Shown one piece after another: positions 16,539 through 27,400 of a stretch of DNA of 64,000 bases. Origin of the DNA: Helicobacter pylori NCTC 11637 = CCUG 17874 = ATCC 43504 = JCM 12093 (GTDB lineage Bacteria; Campylobacterota; Campylobacteria; Campylobacterales; Helicobacteraceae); assembly GCF_900478295.1 (NCBI RefSeq), contig NZ_LS483488.1, positions 1,488,001-1,552,000 on the forward strand, given 5' to 3'. The translations under genes were made by a program, and so were the position numbers. The notes under the pieces are model-generated. The model searched no databases. It had not been told where the DNA came from and saw nothing but the letters and a program-made list of their open reading frames with translations. The number at the start of each line of letters is the position of its first letter. The first letter of the stretch is position 1.

Positions 16539-19026
16539 ATGCGCGTTACCTTTGACTCAAAATACAACCAAATGAATCACTATCAAAACGCTTTACAAAA
16601 TAAAATCAACGACGCTAACACGCAGATCGCTTCAGGGCTAAAAATCCGTTATGGTTATCAAAACAGCGACATTAACAACCAGAATTTAAAATTCCAATAC
16701 GAAGAAAACACCTTAGATCAAGGCATTGATGTGGCTCAAAACGCTTACACTTCAACGCTCAATACCGACAAAGCCTTGCAAGAATTTTCTAAAACGATGG
16801 AGGCGTTTAAAACCAAACTCATCCAATCCGCTAACGATGTGCATTCAGAAACTTCTCGCGCCGCTATCGCTAACGATTTAGAACGCTTAAAAGAGCATAT
16901 GATGAATGTTGCTAACACCTCTATAGGGGGGGAATTTTTATTTGGGGGCAGTAAGGTGGATAGACCTCCCATTGATAGTAATGGGAAATACCATGGCAAT
17001 GGCGAAGATTTAAACGCGCTTATTAGCTCTGATAACCTTGTGCCTTATAATATCAGCGGGCAAGATTTGTTTTTAGGCACCGATAAAGACAAACACAAAC
17101 TCATTACCACCAACATTAAATTATTCAATCAAAACAAGCTCCACCCTGATGTGATGGACGCTTTAGAGCATTCTTCATTGCCTGAAGAAGTTTTCATTAA
17201 ACCCAGCGATACCTTGCGAGAGCTCATCGGCGATAACGACAAAGACCCTACCAACGACCCTAAAGAGTTTTTTTTATTTGCAGGGCGTTAGGCCTGATGG
17301 CTCTAGTTTTAAAGAAAAATTCGCGCTGGATAAAGCCTATCAAAACCAAGAGAGTGCCTCTAAAGTGAGCGATTTGTTGGATAAAATCGCTCATGCTTAC
17401 GGGAACACTTCGCAAAATAAAGTCGTGGATGTGAGTTTGAACAATTGGGGGCAAATTGAGATCAAAAACCTAACGCCCGGCAGTGAAAATTTGGATTTTC
17501 ATTTGATTTCTAGCGATGGGGATTTTGATGATTTAGACGCCTTGCGTTCGAGCGGAAAAAGGGTTACTGAATACGTCAAAAGCGCGTTTGTAACGGATAG
17601 GAGTTTGAGCCAAGTTAAAGCGGTGCCTAACATGTATAATCCTAAAACGCTTGAAATCCCTAGCGTGTTTGTCACTAAAGACAATGTTTTAGCCAACAAA
17701 AACACTAAATTGAGCGAGATTTTTGGCGATAGCGTGGAAACTTTAAAAATCAATGCCAGCCGTTTGGACGAAACAAGCGCTATTAAAATCCCAAACCTCC
17801 CTATTGGTTTGGATATTCCCATTCTTTTAGACGTGAAAAATTCTACGATTAAAGATTTGAAAGACGCGATTAAAGAACGCTTCAATAATGAAGTGGATGT
17901 GGAAATTGAAACAAACGGGCGTTTGAATATTATTGACAATTCTTCTAAAGAATCGCCTATTTCTTTGGCTTTAAGCACCCTAGATCAAAAAGGGCTAGAA
18001 GTGGCCGGTATCCCCACTAATAACGCGAGCGAATACCAAAAAACCTATTTCAATAAAGAAGGGGCAAAATTAGAAAGCAATGTCGCTCAAACCGCTCAAA
18101 ATGGCACAGCTAATGGCTCTACTAAACTGAGTGAAGCCGCTAAGGGGAGTTTGGAAAATAGCGTTTTTAACATGAAATTAAACGATGTGAATGGCTTATT
18201 TTTGGAAGCGCAAATAAACTTGGATAATAATGGGGCTTTTTTGAGTTTGCCTAATGGCGTTAAAATCCCACTTTATGACCCCACAAGCGCTGATATTCAA
18301 GCTTCTAAACCCAATGAAGTAACTTACAGGCAGCTTATGGATGCGATGAGTATCGCGCTCAATTACAGCAATACTGACCCAGCCATCTACCAACAAATCA
18401 GCGATAACCCCACTTCCAAAGAAAGCAAGGAGCGCTTTATTGAATTGTTAAAACAAGCTAAAGACAACCTTTCTGTTAATTTGAATGAAGAGGGAAAAGT
18501 CATTATCCAAGATAACATGCATTCCAACACCAAAATGCAGTTCATGCTTTTTGATAAGGACTCGAATGATTTTTCTCAAAACGCCTTGCACAGCGACAAA
18601 CCAAGCCTTAAATTAAACGCTAATAACGCTCTCATTATTGACAAGCCCAGCGTGAATTTTTTTGATCAATTAGAAAATATCATCACTTCTGTAAGAAAAG
18701 GGATTTATCGCCCGGACGCTTTAGGGGATACTTACTCTAGCGATATGCGTAATTTAGGCATTCAAAACGGCATCACCCTTATAGATCACTTGAGCGATCA
18801 CATAGAAAAAATGATCGCTAAAAACGGCGCTCATGGTAAAGCGTTTGAGAACATTATCAGGCGTAATGAAGTTTTAAAAACACAAGTTCAAAGCATTCGT
18901 GGGGAAACGACCGGCACAGATATGGCAGAAACTTACAACAAATTTTCCAATCTCACTAACAACTATAACGCCGTTCTGGCTTCCACGAACAAAATCAACA
19001 ATTTGTCTTTAACGAAATATTTGTAA
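16539..19026 (+). pseudogene. flgL: flagellar hook-filament junction protein FlgL, frameshifted
   Basis: Start ATG at 16539, behind AATAAGG; the upstream in-frame TTG at 16533 is not needed. The first 243 codons encode the flagellin-like N-terminal helices (NKINDANTQIASGLKIRYG, SIGGEFLFGGSKVDRPPI). A run of eight T at 17268-17275 then shifts the frame to a stop at 17289-17291. The second frame continues LQGVRPDGSSFKEKF for about 580 codons to the conserved C-terminal helix (NKFSNLTNNYNAVLASTNKI). Removing one T gives 828 residues, the length I recall for H. pylori FlgL. FlgL joins hook to filament, so this allele should not build a filament. Single gene behind its own sigma-54 promoter. Confidence 0.93.
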
Positions 19027-19108
19027 TTTTTTGGTGGTTTTTAAGCGTTCTAAAAAGAGACATTAAAAATGCTTTTAAGCTTCTATGAAGCCCCCCTCCT
19101 TTTGCCCC

Positions 19109-20127
19109 TTATTTCGTGGGCAAATCGCCCACAGGACAAGCGGCCACACCCACGCTTGGGCGAGTGATTTTTTCTACATTTTCTTGAGCTTTTTTGGGGT
19201 CATTAACCCAAGTTTTATAAAACTCAAAAGGGCATTCCGCCACACCCTTATCCCCATCGCCGCTAGCAAAAACCCCACTATAACCTCTGTGCAAGAGTTT
19301 GAAGAGTTGGTTTTGGCTTTGGTCGTATTTTCTCGCATCACGGATTTGTTGCACGGAAAGTTGAGCGTATTGAAGACCATTTTCTTCTTCCCCGCATTCG
19401 CCCAAAGTATGCCCGTCAAAACCAATAATGCTAGAATGCCCAAAATAGGAATACACCCCATCAAAGCCGGTCGCATTCGCTACCGCTACATAACATTGAT
19501 TAGCCCACGCCATAGCTTTCACTATCGCAATTTGTTGCTCCTTAGCCGGATACATGTAACCTTGACAGCGCACAATGAGTTCTGCCCCACGCATCGCGCA
19601 ATCGCGCCAAATTTCAGGGTAGTTCCCATCATCGCAAATGATCAAAGAAACTTTCAAGCCCTTAGGCCCATCAACCACATAAGTTTTATCCCCAGGATAC
19701 CAGCATTCAATAGGGCACCAAGGCAAGATTTTGCGGTATTTTTGCACGATCTCACCCTTATCATTGACAAGAATCAAAGTGTTATAGGGATTCTTTTTGG
19801 CTTGCTCGTGTTTTTCCCCTGTCAAAGAGAACACTCCCCAAACCTTGTTTTTCTTACAAGCCTCAGCAAAGATTGCGGTTTCTTCTCCAGGAACGCTTGC
19901 GGCTGTGTCAAACATTTCTTGTCTGTCATACATGATCCCATGCGTGCTGTATTCAGGGAAAATAATCAGATCCAACCCGGGCAAACCCTGTTTGACCCCA
20001 CCAATCACCTTATCGATATTGCGACAATTTTCCAACACCTCATTCTTAGTGTGGAGTCTAGGCATCTTATAATTAACTACCGCTACACCCACAGTATCGG
20101 GCTGCTACTAATATCTCCATGTCTCAT
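19109..20127 (-). pseudogene. amiE: aliphatic amidase AmiE, N-terminal frameshift
   Basis: Aliphatic amidase that releases ammonia from short amides in the cytosol. The body has the Glu-Lys-Cys triad ([33 protein letters not shown]). The expected start is the ATG at 20125-20127, behind AAGGA, giving [10 protein letters not shown], but the frame then reaches a stop within 15 codons. The body frame is entered only by adding one base near 20098-20100 (a GGG run on the plus strand), giving [20 protein letters not shown]. The gene is 1019 bases; the 339-residue enzyme needs 1020. A GTG at 20090-20092 could give a 327-residue form lacking twelve residues but has no good ribosome site. Confidence 0.92.
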
Positions 20128-20202
20128 GTTATATTCCTTGTTTTTTGATGAGAGTTCCTACAAACCCTCTACTTGAATTTATAAAATAATTGTGTAAACG
20201 GA

Positions 20203-20208
20203 TTTATA
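20203..20208 (-). promoter_or_regulatory. candidate -10 element of amiE
   Basis: TATAAA on the minus strand, in CATTATAAATCC, about 75 bases before the amiE ATG. A second TATAAA at 20178-20183 is an alternative. The Fur-box-like palindrome lies at the -35 position of the first candidate. Confidence 0.35.
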
Positions 20209-20224
20209 ATGAATATAAAAACTT

Positions 20225-20239
20225 TAATCATTATGATTA
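20225..20239. promoter_or_regulatory. Fur-box-like palindrome upstream of amiE
   Basis: TAATCATTATGATTA is a perfect 7-1-7 inverted repeat, about 100 bases before the amiE start. It resembles the H. pylori Fur consensus TAATAATnATTATTA in length, symmetry and outer bases. amiE is reported to be iron- and Fur-responsive in H. pylori, so this is a good operator candidate. Confidence 0.55.
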
Positions 20240-20319
20240 TTGTGGGCGAGTTTTAACTTTTTTGTTCTATTGGGTAACCTATTTCTAAAAATGAGGTTTT
20301 AGTTACTCTATTTTTATAG

Positions 20320-21999
20320 TTATTTGATTTTCACTTCCACTAAGCCATATAGCGCGTTAATGCAATAGATTTTAGCCGCTCTTTGCAAGTCTTGTAATTT
20401 CAAAGGGGCATGCCCAACAAGACCCTTTTTTAACAACCCCACAACACCCGTCCCGTTTAACGCGCCCGCGCTAAAATAAGGGGTTAAAAGCCTGTTATGG
20501 ATTTCTAAAATAAGATTGCTCCTAGCGCCCTCAGTGAGTTCTAGATCCTGGTTATAAAAGATTTCATCAAAAATAACGCCTTTTTTAATGAGCACTCGAG
20601 CCTTTTGATAAAAAGGGGCATAAGTGGTCTTATGGTATAAAAAATCATTGTGTTTATCAATGGGGGTTTCACTCAAACGGATTTCTAGGCTTTTTAAAGG
20701 CTCTAAGGTTTTGTATTCTTTAATGAGCTTGCCCTTTTTATTCAATAAAACCCTTAAAACCCCTTCTTTTTCTAATTCAAAGTCTAAAAGATTGTCATCG
20801 TATTTAAAGTTAAAATATTGGGCGCTATGCATTAAGCGTTCTTTATGGGCGTTTTTATTGTTAATCTCTAATTTTTGATCCCTTTTGATAACTTTCATCG
20901 TCTCCACGATCTCAAATTCTATTTTGGGCATCAAAAAAAAGCTTTTTAAAAAGCTCTCTTCATATTCTTTTAGCGCTTTACTTTGATAAGTTACCCCACT
21001 CCCTACCCCCAAATGCAAAAAATCTTCGCACGCTCTTTTTTCTAAAGTGCGGATAGGCACGCTAAAAAGGGCTTTTTTTCCTCCAACCATGCCTATCGCC
21101 CCGCAATACACCCCCCTAGGGCGTTTTTCTAATTCTTCAATGATTTGCATGGTTTTGATTTTAGGGCATCCGGTCACAGAGCCGCAAGGGAACAACGCCT
21201 TAAAAATCTCAAACAAACTGGTTTTTAGGGGCAATTGAGCTTCAATCTCGCTTATCATTTGATACACGCTCGGCAAACTGATGATTTCAAACAATTGATT
21301 GACTTTCACGCTATTTTTTAAGGCCAAGCGGCTCAAATCGTTACGCAATAAATCCACGATCATCACATTTTCGCTTCTGTTTTTGTCATCATTTTGCAAA
21401 AACAATCGGTTTTTTTCATCTATCAAGGGGTTGTTTGAGCGAGCGATCGTGCCTTTCATGGGTTTTGTAATAATCTTAATCGCTGTGTCCAAAAACTCTA
21501 ATTCAAAAAACAATTCCGGCGAAAAGCTTAAAATACTCCCAAACTCATTTTCTATCAAAGCCTTAAAAGGCGTGTTTTGGTTGTGTATCACTTCCTTAAA
21601 AACGCGCTTTGGTTTGGCTTTAGTGTCTAAAAATAAATCCATTGTGAGATTCACTTGATAGGTATCGCCGTTTTTGAGATGCTCTTTAACGGCTTTAAAC
21701 TGCTTGAAATAAGTTTTTTGATCTAAAGGGCTGTGGATTTTAGGGTAAAACGCATGCTCTTTTAAAGGCTCTAAAGAGTATTTTTTTCTTTCCAAAAATT
21801 GTTCAAAATACAAAAAAGGGGTTTGGCTTTGAAAATTTTCATCTAAAAACGCTAAACGCGCTTCATACAAAAGATACCCCACAAAATACCCCTTACCCCT
21901 ATTTTGAGAGATAAAATCCAGGGCGTTTTTAAGCTCATTAAGATTAGTGGCTGTGAGTTTTTTAACGCTTTTTTGATATTTAAAATCCCCAAAAATCAT
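20320..21999 (-). CDS. pabB: fused aminodeoxychorismate synthase I / aminodeoxychorismate lyase
   Basis: 559 residues, two domains. The first 330 or so are the chorismate-binding PabB domain (IITKPMKGTIARS, GSVTGCPKIKTMQIIEEL, RPRGVYCGAIGM). After a linker, residues about 370-559 form a short PLP-dependent PabC domain (LTEGARSNLILEI, SAGALNGTGVVGLL). The fusion makes 4-aminobenzoate for folate from chorismate, with glutamine amidotransferase supplied elsewhere. It starts one base after the DUF2156 gene ends. Confidence 0.92.
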   Translation of the reverse strand: MIFGDFKYQKSVKKLTATNLNELKNALDFISQNRGKGYFVGYLLYEARLAFLDENFQSQTPFLYFEQFLERKKYSLEPLKEHAFYPKIHSPLDQKTYFKQFKAVKEHLKNGDTYQVNLTMDLFLDTKAKPKRVFKEVIHNQNTPFKALIENEFGSILSFSPELFFELEFLDTAIKIITKPMKGTIARSNNPLIDEKNRLFLQNDDKNRSENVMIVDLLRNDLSRLALKNSVKVNQLFEIISLPSVYQMISEIEAQLPLKTSLFEIFKALFPCGSVTGCPKIKTMQIIEELEKRPRGVYCGAIGMVGGKKALFSVPIRTLEKRACEDFLHLGVGSGVTYQSKALKEYEESFLKSFFLMPKIEFEIVETMKVIKRDQKLEINNKNAHKERLMHSAQYFNFKYDDNLLDFELEKEGVLRVLLNKKGKLIKEYKTLEPLKSLEIRLSETPIDKHNDFLYHKTTYAPFYQKARVLIKKGVIFDEIFYNQDLELTEGARSNLILEIHNRLLTPYFSAGALNGTGVVGLLKKGLVGHAPLKLQDLQRAAKIYCINALYGLVEVKIK

Positions 22000-22872
22000 T
22001 TAATTTTTAGCAACGGCTTCGTATTTGTCTATCAAAAACACCGGGTTATAGCTCATCTTAGACCTTCTTAAGCCCTCTAATCCCAGATCTTCTTCTCTGT
22101 TAGCGTAAGTTAGATGGCTAAATTCATTCAAAAGCAATTGTTGGTTGATGATTTGATACGCGCCTGCAATATCTGCGCGGGCTTTTTCAATGTGGATGAG
22201 CGCGGTCTCTTCGTTTAAAACTTCCCCAAAACTAAACGAGGCTATTTCCCCATTAACCCTAATAAGCCCCCCCTTTAAATCCAAGCTTTCATAATTTTCT
22301 AACACGCTTTGAATGCCCTTATTTTCATTGATTAGCCCTATATCATCGGTCTGGCTTTCTAAAAACCACTCTTGAAAGGCTTCTAAAACTTCCTTTCTGT
22401 TTTGAGGAGAAATTTTTTCATAAACAAAATTTGCGCAATTGGTTAAAAACTGGTTTAAGTGGTTTTTTTTCTTATGGTATTTTTTCCCTTTGAGCGCGAT
22501 CAATTCTCCAACAGAATAAACGTAATCGCTCCTGTCTCTGTTGTAAGTGAAATCAAACACCCCTACAAAATTGTCTTTCAAATCGTCTTTTTGCTCTAAA
22601 GTCAGGGAGTGGAATCTTAAATTTTTTTCTAATTTCAAAAGCTCTTTTACGCATTCATGCGGCCTCTTACCGATAGGATAGAAATAAAAGGGTTTTTGAT
22701 TTTCATAAGTGGTTTGAATCACCAAACAATCCCTAATCACCGCCACTTGAATGAGCCTTGCGTGCTGCCATAAAAAGCAATTGGTAAAACTCACATCCGA
22801 TAAAACGATTTTTTGAGTTTGTAGAAACCTTGAAAACAAGTCCTTATGCGCTAGGGTAATTTTTTCAAACAT
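22000..22872 (-). CDS. DUF2156-family (GNAT-fold) protein
   Basis: 290 residues resembling the DUF2156 family, the double-GNAT fold found in the C-terminal half of MprF lysyltransferases. Features are DRSDYVYSVGELIALKGKKYHKKKNHLNQF, ESLDLKGGLIRVNGEIASFSFGEVL and a C-terminal YANREEDLGLEGLRRSKMSYNP block typical of the family. The substrate is unknown; soluble, no membrane part. It sits between chorismate mutase and pabB with gaps of 12 and 0 bases, so it is in the lysA-aroQ-pabB transcript. Confidence 0.8.
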   Translation of the reverse strand: MFEKITLAHKDLFSRFLQTQKIVLSDVSFTNCFLWQHARLIQVAVIRDCLVIQTTYENQKPFYFYPIGKRPHECVKELLKLEKNLRFHSLTLEQKDDLKDNFVGVFDFTYNRDRSDYVYSVGELIALKGKKYHKKKNHLNQFLTNCANFVYEKISPQNRKEVLEAFQEWFLESQTDDIGLINENKGIQSVLENYESLDLKGGLIRVNGEIASFSFGEVLNEETALIHIEKARADIAGAYQIINQQLLLNEFSHLTYANREEDLGLEGLRRSKMSYNPVFLIDKYEAVAKN

Positions 22873-22884
22873 GGCAACTCTCTT

Positions 22885-23175
22885 TTATTTCTTTAACTCT
22901 TTTAGGGCGTTTTCTTGAAATTTTCTAGAAATCTTAAAAACCTCTGCATAAAAACCCGTAAGAATTTCTTCATTCAAATGCTTGAAATCCCTTTGGTTGA
23001 GTCGTTTTAAAATTTCTTGCTCTCTTTTAGGGCAATAAATGGGGTTTTCTTGTTTGATGAGCGCGATTTTTAAAGCGATTTCTAAGCGTTTGTCTAAAAG
23101 ATCGCTCAATTCATTATCCAACAAATCAATTTCAGCCCTTAAATTTTCTAAAAGACTATCCAAATTCTTTTGCAT
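22885..23175 (-). CDS. AroQ-type chorismate mutase
   Basis: 96 residues, all helical. LRAEIDLLDNELSDLLDKRLEIALKIALIK followed by PIYCPKREQEILKRL contains the Arg, Lys and Glu active-site pattern of monofunctional AroQ mutases that turn chorismate into prephenate. It lies four bases after lysA and twelve before the DUF2156 gene. Confidence 0.88.
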   Translation of the reverse strand: MQKNLDSLLENLRAEIDLLDNELSDLLDKRLEIALKIALIKQENPIYCPKREQEILKRLNQRDFKHLNEEILTGFYAEVFKISRKFQENALKELKK

Positions 23176-23179
23176 CTAA

Positions 23180-24397
23180 TCAAACCCCTTTTAAGCCTTC
23201 TTCTTCTAACCGCCATAAATCTTCTAAAGCCTCTCTTTTTCTTATCACTCTGATTTTGTGATCTTCTAGGGCTAATTCTAGGAGTTTGGGGCGCGAATTG
23301 TATTGACTGGCCATGCTAGAGCCATAAGCCCCAACCTTCTCAATCGCTATTTTATCGCCTGGCTCTAATTTTGGCAAATTGGCGTCTTTTAAAAAAGTGT
23401 CGCTGCTCTCGCACACAGGCCCTACCACATCGCAAGGCGAGATCTCACGCCCTTTAGAGGGAGTTATAACCCTTATGGCATGCTTAGCATGATACAAACT
23501 CGGGCGTAAAAAATCATTCATGCCCGCATCTACAATCACAAAGCGCTTGTTTTGAGCCTTTTTTTCATACAAAACCTGCGTGATCAATTCCCCACTCTCA
23601 GCCACGATGGATCGGCCCGGCTCACAAATAATGGTCAAATCCAAGCCTTGAAGCGCGTTTAAAATCCCTTGCGCGTAATCATAAAGCTTAATCGTTTCTT
23701 CATTTTCATAGCTTACGCCAATGCCTCCGCCCACATCAAAAAAACGCAAATCTATCCCTAGCGCGATCAAAGATTTAGCGATTTTAGCCACCTTTTGGCT
23801 CGCTTCTATAATCGGCTCTAAATCTAATAGCTGTGATCCGATATGAAAATGCACGCTAATAGGCTCTAAAAACGCGCTTTTTTTAGCCCAAAGAAACATT
23901 TCCAAAGCTTCTTTTTCTCCCACGCCAAACTTATTTTCTTTCAAACCGGTAGAAATATAGGGGTGCGTTTTAGCGTCAATGTTAGGGTTGATTCTAATGG
24001 AAATCCTAGCCTTTATCCCTAAAGATTGAGCGATTGTTTCAATCGTTGTTAATTCCATAAAACTTTCTACATTCAAAAATAAAATGTTGAGTTTTAGGGC
24101 TTGTTCTATTTCAAATCCGCTTTTACCCACTCCGCTAAACACGATCCTATAAGGCTTGATCCCGGCTTTTAAAGCCCTGTGTATCTCACCTATGGAAACG
24201 CAATCCGCCCCGCTCTCTAAATGGGCTAATAAAGAGAGGATACTCAAATTGGAATTCGCCTTTAAAGCGTAGCAAATCAAAGACTTACGCCCCTTAAACG
24301 CTTCTTTATAACTCAAAAAAGCCTGTTTGATTTTGTCAAAATCATAGAGGTAAAAAGGGGTTTTGTGAGTTTGAAACAGCTCTTCATAATTAAACAT
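23180..24397 (-). CDS. lysA: diaminopimelate decarboxylase
   Basis: 405 residues. PLP lysine K46 in CYALKANSN, the HIGSQ phosphate-site motif, FDVGGGIGVSYE, CEPGRSIVAESG and the GAYGSSMASQYNSRP C-terminal block are intact. Last step of lysine synthesis. First gene of a four-gene run (lysA, chorismate mutase, DUF2156, pabB); 47 bases separate it from the large autotransporter upstream. Confidence 0.97.
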   Translation of the reverse strand: MFNYEELFQTHKTPFYLYDFDKIKQAFLSYKEAFKGRKSLICYALKANSNLSILSLLAHLESGADCVSIGEIHRALKAGIKPYRIVFSGVGKSGFEIEQALKLNILFLNVESFMELTTIETIAQSLGIKARISIRINPNIDAKTHPYISTGLKENKFGVGEKEALEMFLWAKKSAFLEPISVHFHIGSQLLDLEPIIEASQKVAKIAKSLIALGIDLRFFDVGGGIGVSYENEETIKLYDYAQGILNALQGLDLTIICEPGRSIVAESGELITQVLYEKKAQNKRFVIVDAGMNDFLRPSLYHAKHAIRVITPSKGREISPCDVVGPVCESSDTFLKDANLPKLEPGDKIAIEKVGAYGSSMASQYNSRPKLLELALEDHKIRVIRKREALEDLWRLEEEGLKGV

Positions 24398-24444
24398 AGA
24401 AAAACCTAATCATAAAATTTGAACGAAGCATTATAGCAAAAAAG

Positions 24445-27400
24445 CTAAAACGCCACTCGCATGCCCACATTCCCAGTTATATTAATGTCTTGGTATTGCA
24501 AGCCCATCTTAAGCCCCACCCCCGCATTCACATACATCAAACGCCACAAATGCATTTCGCCCCCTGTAATCACGCTCGCAAAAGTGTTGAAAACTTCCCC
24601 CTTGCGATACAATAAAGTGTTTTCACCCACAAAACGCACCGTATTGTCGCCTTTAGATTTGATCAAAAGATCCCTACCCAATCTCGCCGTTACAAAATAA
24701 TAGGAATTTTGACCAAAATATTTACGGCTCTCTAACCCCATGTTGAGCGTTAAAACCGATTCGTTAGAGGGGTTTGAATGCATGAGAAATTGTTTGTAAG
24801 CGGCATCATTGCCTTTCATCCCGCTCAAGCCTATGAAATGATAGCTCAAGCCCACTTGAGGTTTTAACACCACGCTTTTTTGTTTGAACATGAAATCATA
24901 GCCGTAATTCCCGTTCACGCTCGTTGTCCAGGTGTTGTAGCTGTAGCGTTGGTTCAACACAGAGAGCAAAGGATTAGAAGAATTGATACTAGTTGCATTG
25001 CCTCCATAAGTTTCATTCGCGCTCAAAGTGAATTCGTTTCTTTTTAAAAAAGCCCTCGCATACATCCCCACATCCACATTATTACCCAAAGAACGCATGA
25101 TGTTCCCATTAAAACCGCTATACCCATAAGCCACATAACCCCCAAGGATCACATTTTTAACCAACCTGTCATAGCCCACATTCAAGCCATAAAGCGTGCC
25201 ATTGCCCCCAGAAATAAAGCTCGCTCCTCCCACCCCTTGAACCCAAAGGTTATTTGGGTGTTTGCTAAGTTGAGAGTATTTGACAAAAACCTCTCCAGGG
25301 TTAGGATCGCTGAAACGCTTGTTTTTAAGCTCTAACAAGCGCTCAGAAAAAGCAGACTCTCCCTCTCTAGCCCTAAAATCAGAGAGTTTTGTTAAACGGC
25401 TGGTTTGTTGGGTGTAACTCGCCAATTCTAAAAGGTTGGTAGCGTTATCCCTAAAATTAGGGTTAGAAATCAAGCTTGCGGTGTTTTGAAGATCTTTTGT
25501 TACGCCTAAGATTTCATTCAAAGAGTGGTTTTTTAAATAAATCGGCGCAAAAAGTGGGTTTTCTTTAGTTTCCATCATCAATGTTGAAAGCCACTTGATA
25601 GCGTTCCCCCCAACAGCTTCAATTTGATTGAGCGCGCTTTGCCCTTGAATGCCCGTAATGTAATCTTGTAAGGTAGGGGGGGTAAAATCCATGATCTTGT
25701 TGCCATAAGACATTTTAATCTGGTCATGAAGAACAGAAAGGCTTAAAATATGGTTTTGAGAGGCATTATTTGAGTTAGGCAACGCTACGCTTAATAATAA
25801 CCCCTTATCTTGCAACAAAACCCGTTGGCCCAAATAAGTCAACACGCCGTTTTTTTCCTCTATGTGGTTTCCGTTGATATTGATTAAGGTATAGAGCTTC
25901 AAATACGATTGCAAGCTATCGGGGTTGATATTGTAATTGATGTAACGGCTGCTTTTCAATAAAGTGTAAGTCGTGTTATTCGCTATGCTGTTATTGACAT
26001 TCATAAAAGGCGTTTGGGTAGTGTTGAGATTGATCACGCCTCCTGCTTGAATGAGCGGATTTACAGGCGTTTGAGAATTTTCTAAATTAAAATGGATCGC
26101 CCCAAAATTATTCAACGCCCCCCCTACTTCTAACCCATAAACACCGGTGCTTAAAGAAGCGTTTGAAGCGATCACTAAATTTTGAAGCACCTCTATTTTT
26201 TGCGTGGCGTTGTTGTTAAACGCCCCTTGAATGTTTAAATTATTCGTTACAAAGCTAGCGTTGTTCTCTAACACCGCTTGGTTGGAAATAATAAGGTTGT
26301 TGGCTTGGAATTGAGCGTTATTGTAAAGATACAGGTTTTTAATGTTTGCAGAGCCTTTAATTTTTGAAAAATCAACCACCCCGTTAGCGTAAATATTGCC
26401 TGAAAAATTGAAATCATTCGCCGTAACCATCAAGCTTTCATCGTTATTGTTCAAGGCGATTGGCGCGTTATTTGACGCATTATTAGAAGAAGCGTCATTC
26501 GCGCTTTGGGCGTTAAGCGCGCAAGGGTTTGCAATCTTAGCTGTAGTTGGATCGCTTTGTTGGGCGCAACTAGCGTTGATAAACAGATTGCCTTGAGACA
26601 CGGAAACATTGTTACTACCGGCATTAATCTTAAGGCCGTTGCTGGCATCAAGCGTGGTGATGTTAATGTTAGAAACTTGATTAGACAATAATTGAAGCGT
26701 TCCAAAATGGTTAGTGAAAGCAATATGATTGTTTCCGGCAAAAATGAGCGAATTCCCTGCGTTAAAAGAGAGCGTGCCTCCATTAGCGTTAGAGAAAGTG
26801 GAATTTTGCACAAAAACATTGCCTTGCGCATTGAAACTAAAATCCCCTTTTTGCCACACTTGACTCAAGCCATAAGGAGCGAAAAGCCCTTTTTTACCAA
26901 GACTAGGTATCAAATCCCCCAAGCCTTGTTCATAAATAGACCCTAAGCCTTTAGCCGCTAGGACTTTGTCTAAAACGCTTTTAATCTGCTGGTTTTGCAA
27001 TAAGCTTTCTAAAGAATTGAGCGTGTCTTGGCCTAAAAATTCGCCAATCATTTGTTTGCCTAAAGCCGCTACATCGTTTTTTAAAGCGTTGCTCGGTTTG
27101 ACAATATCTTGCAACACCACGCTTATGACTTGCCCTATATCGTTAGCGGAAATAAAGCCGGTGATCTGATTGAACAACCCTTTTTTACTCAATAAATCAT
27201 TGATGGACATGCTCCCTATAAGCTTTTCAGGGTTTTGCAAATCAATGCCCCCTAGTCCGGCTAATCCCCCCACTAGCCCGGTCCAAAAGCCTAATTTTTG
27301 TCTGATCAAATCCTTAATCGCTGTATTCAAACCGCTATCGTTCATGAGGTTATCAAAATTATTCTGCCCCAAAAGCTGGCTTAGGGTTTGATTTTTTTGT

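Noticed and set aside
19085..20176. 363-codon plus-strand ORF opposite amiE
   Set aside because: It is fully antisense to the amiE body with its conserved catalytic motifs, has no ribosome site, and its product has no recognisable domain.
26451..26831. several 60-130 codon frames inside the autotransporter gene
   Set aside because: The 2901-codon gene is intact and has signal peptide, repeats and barrel; the other frames have no start signals or family features.
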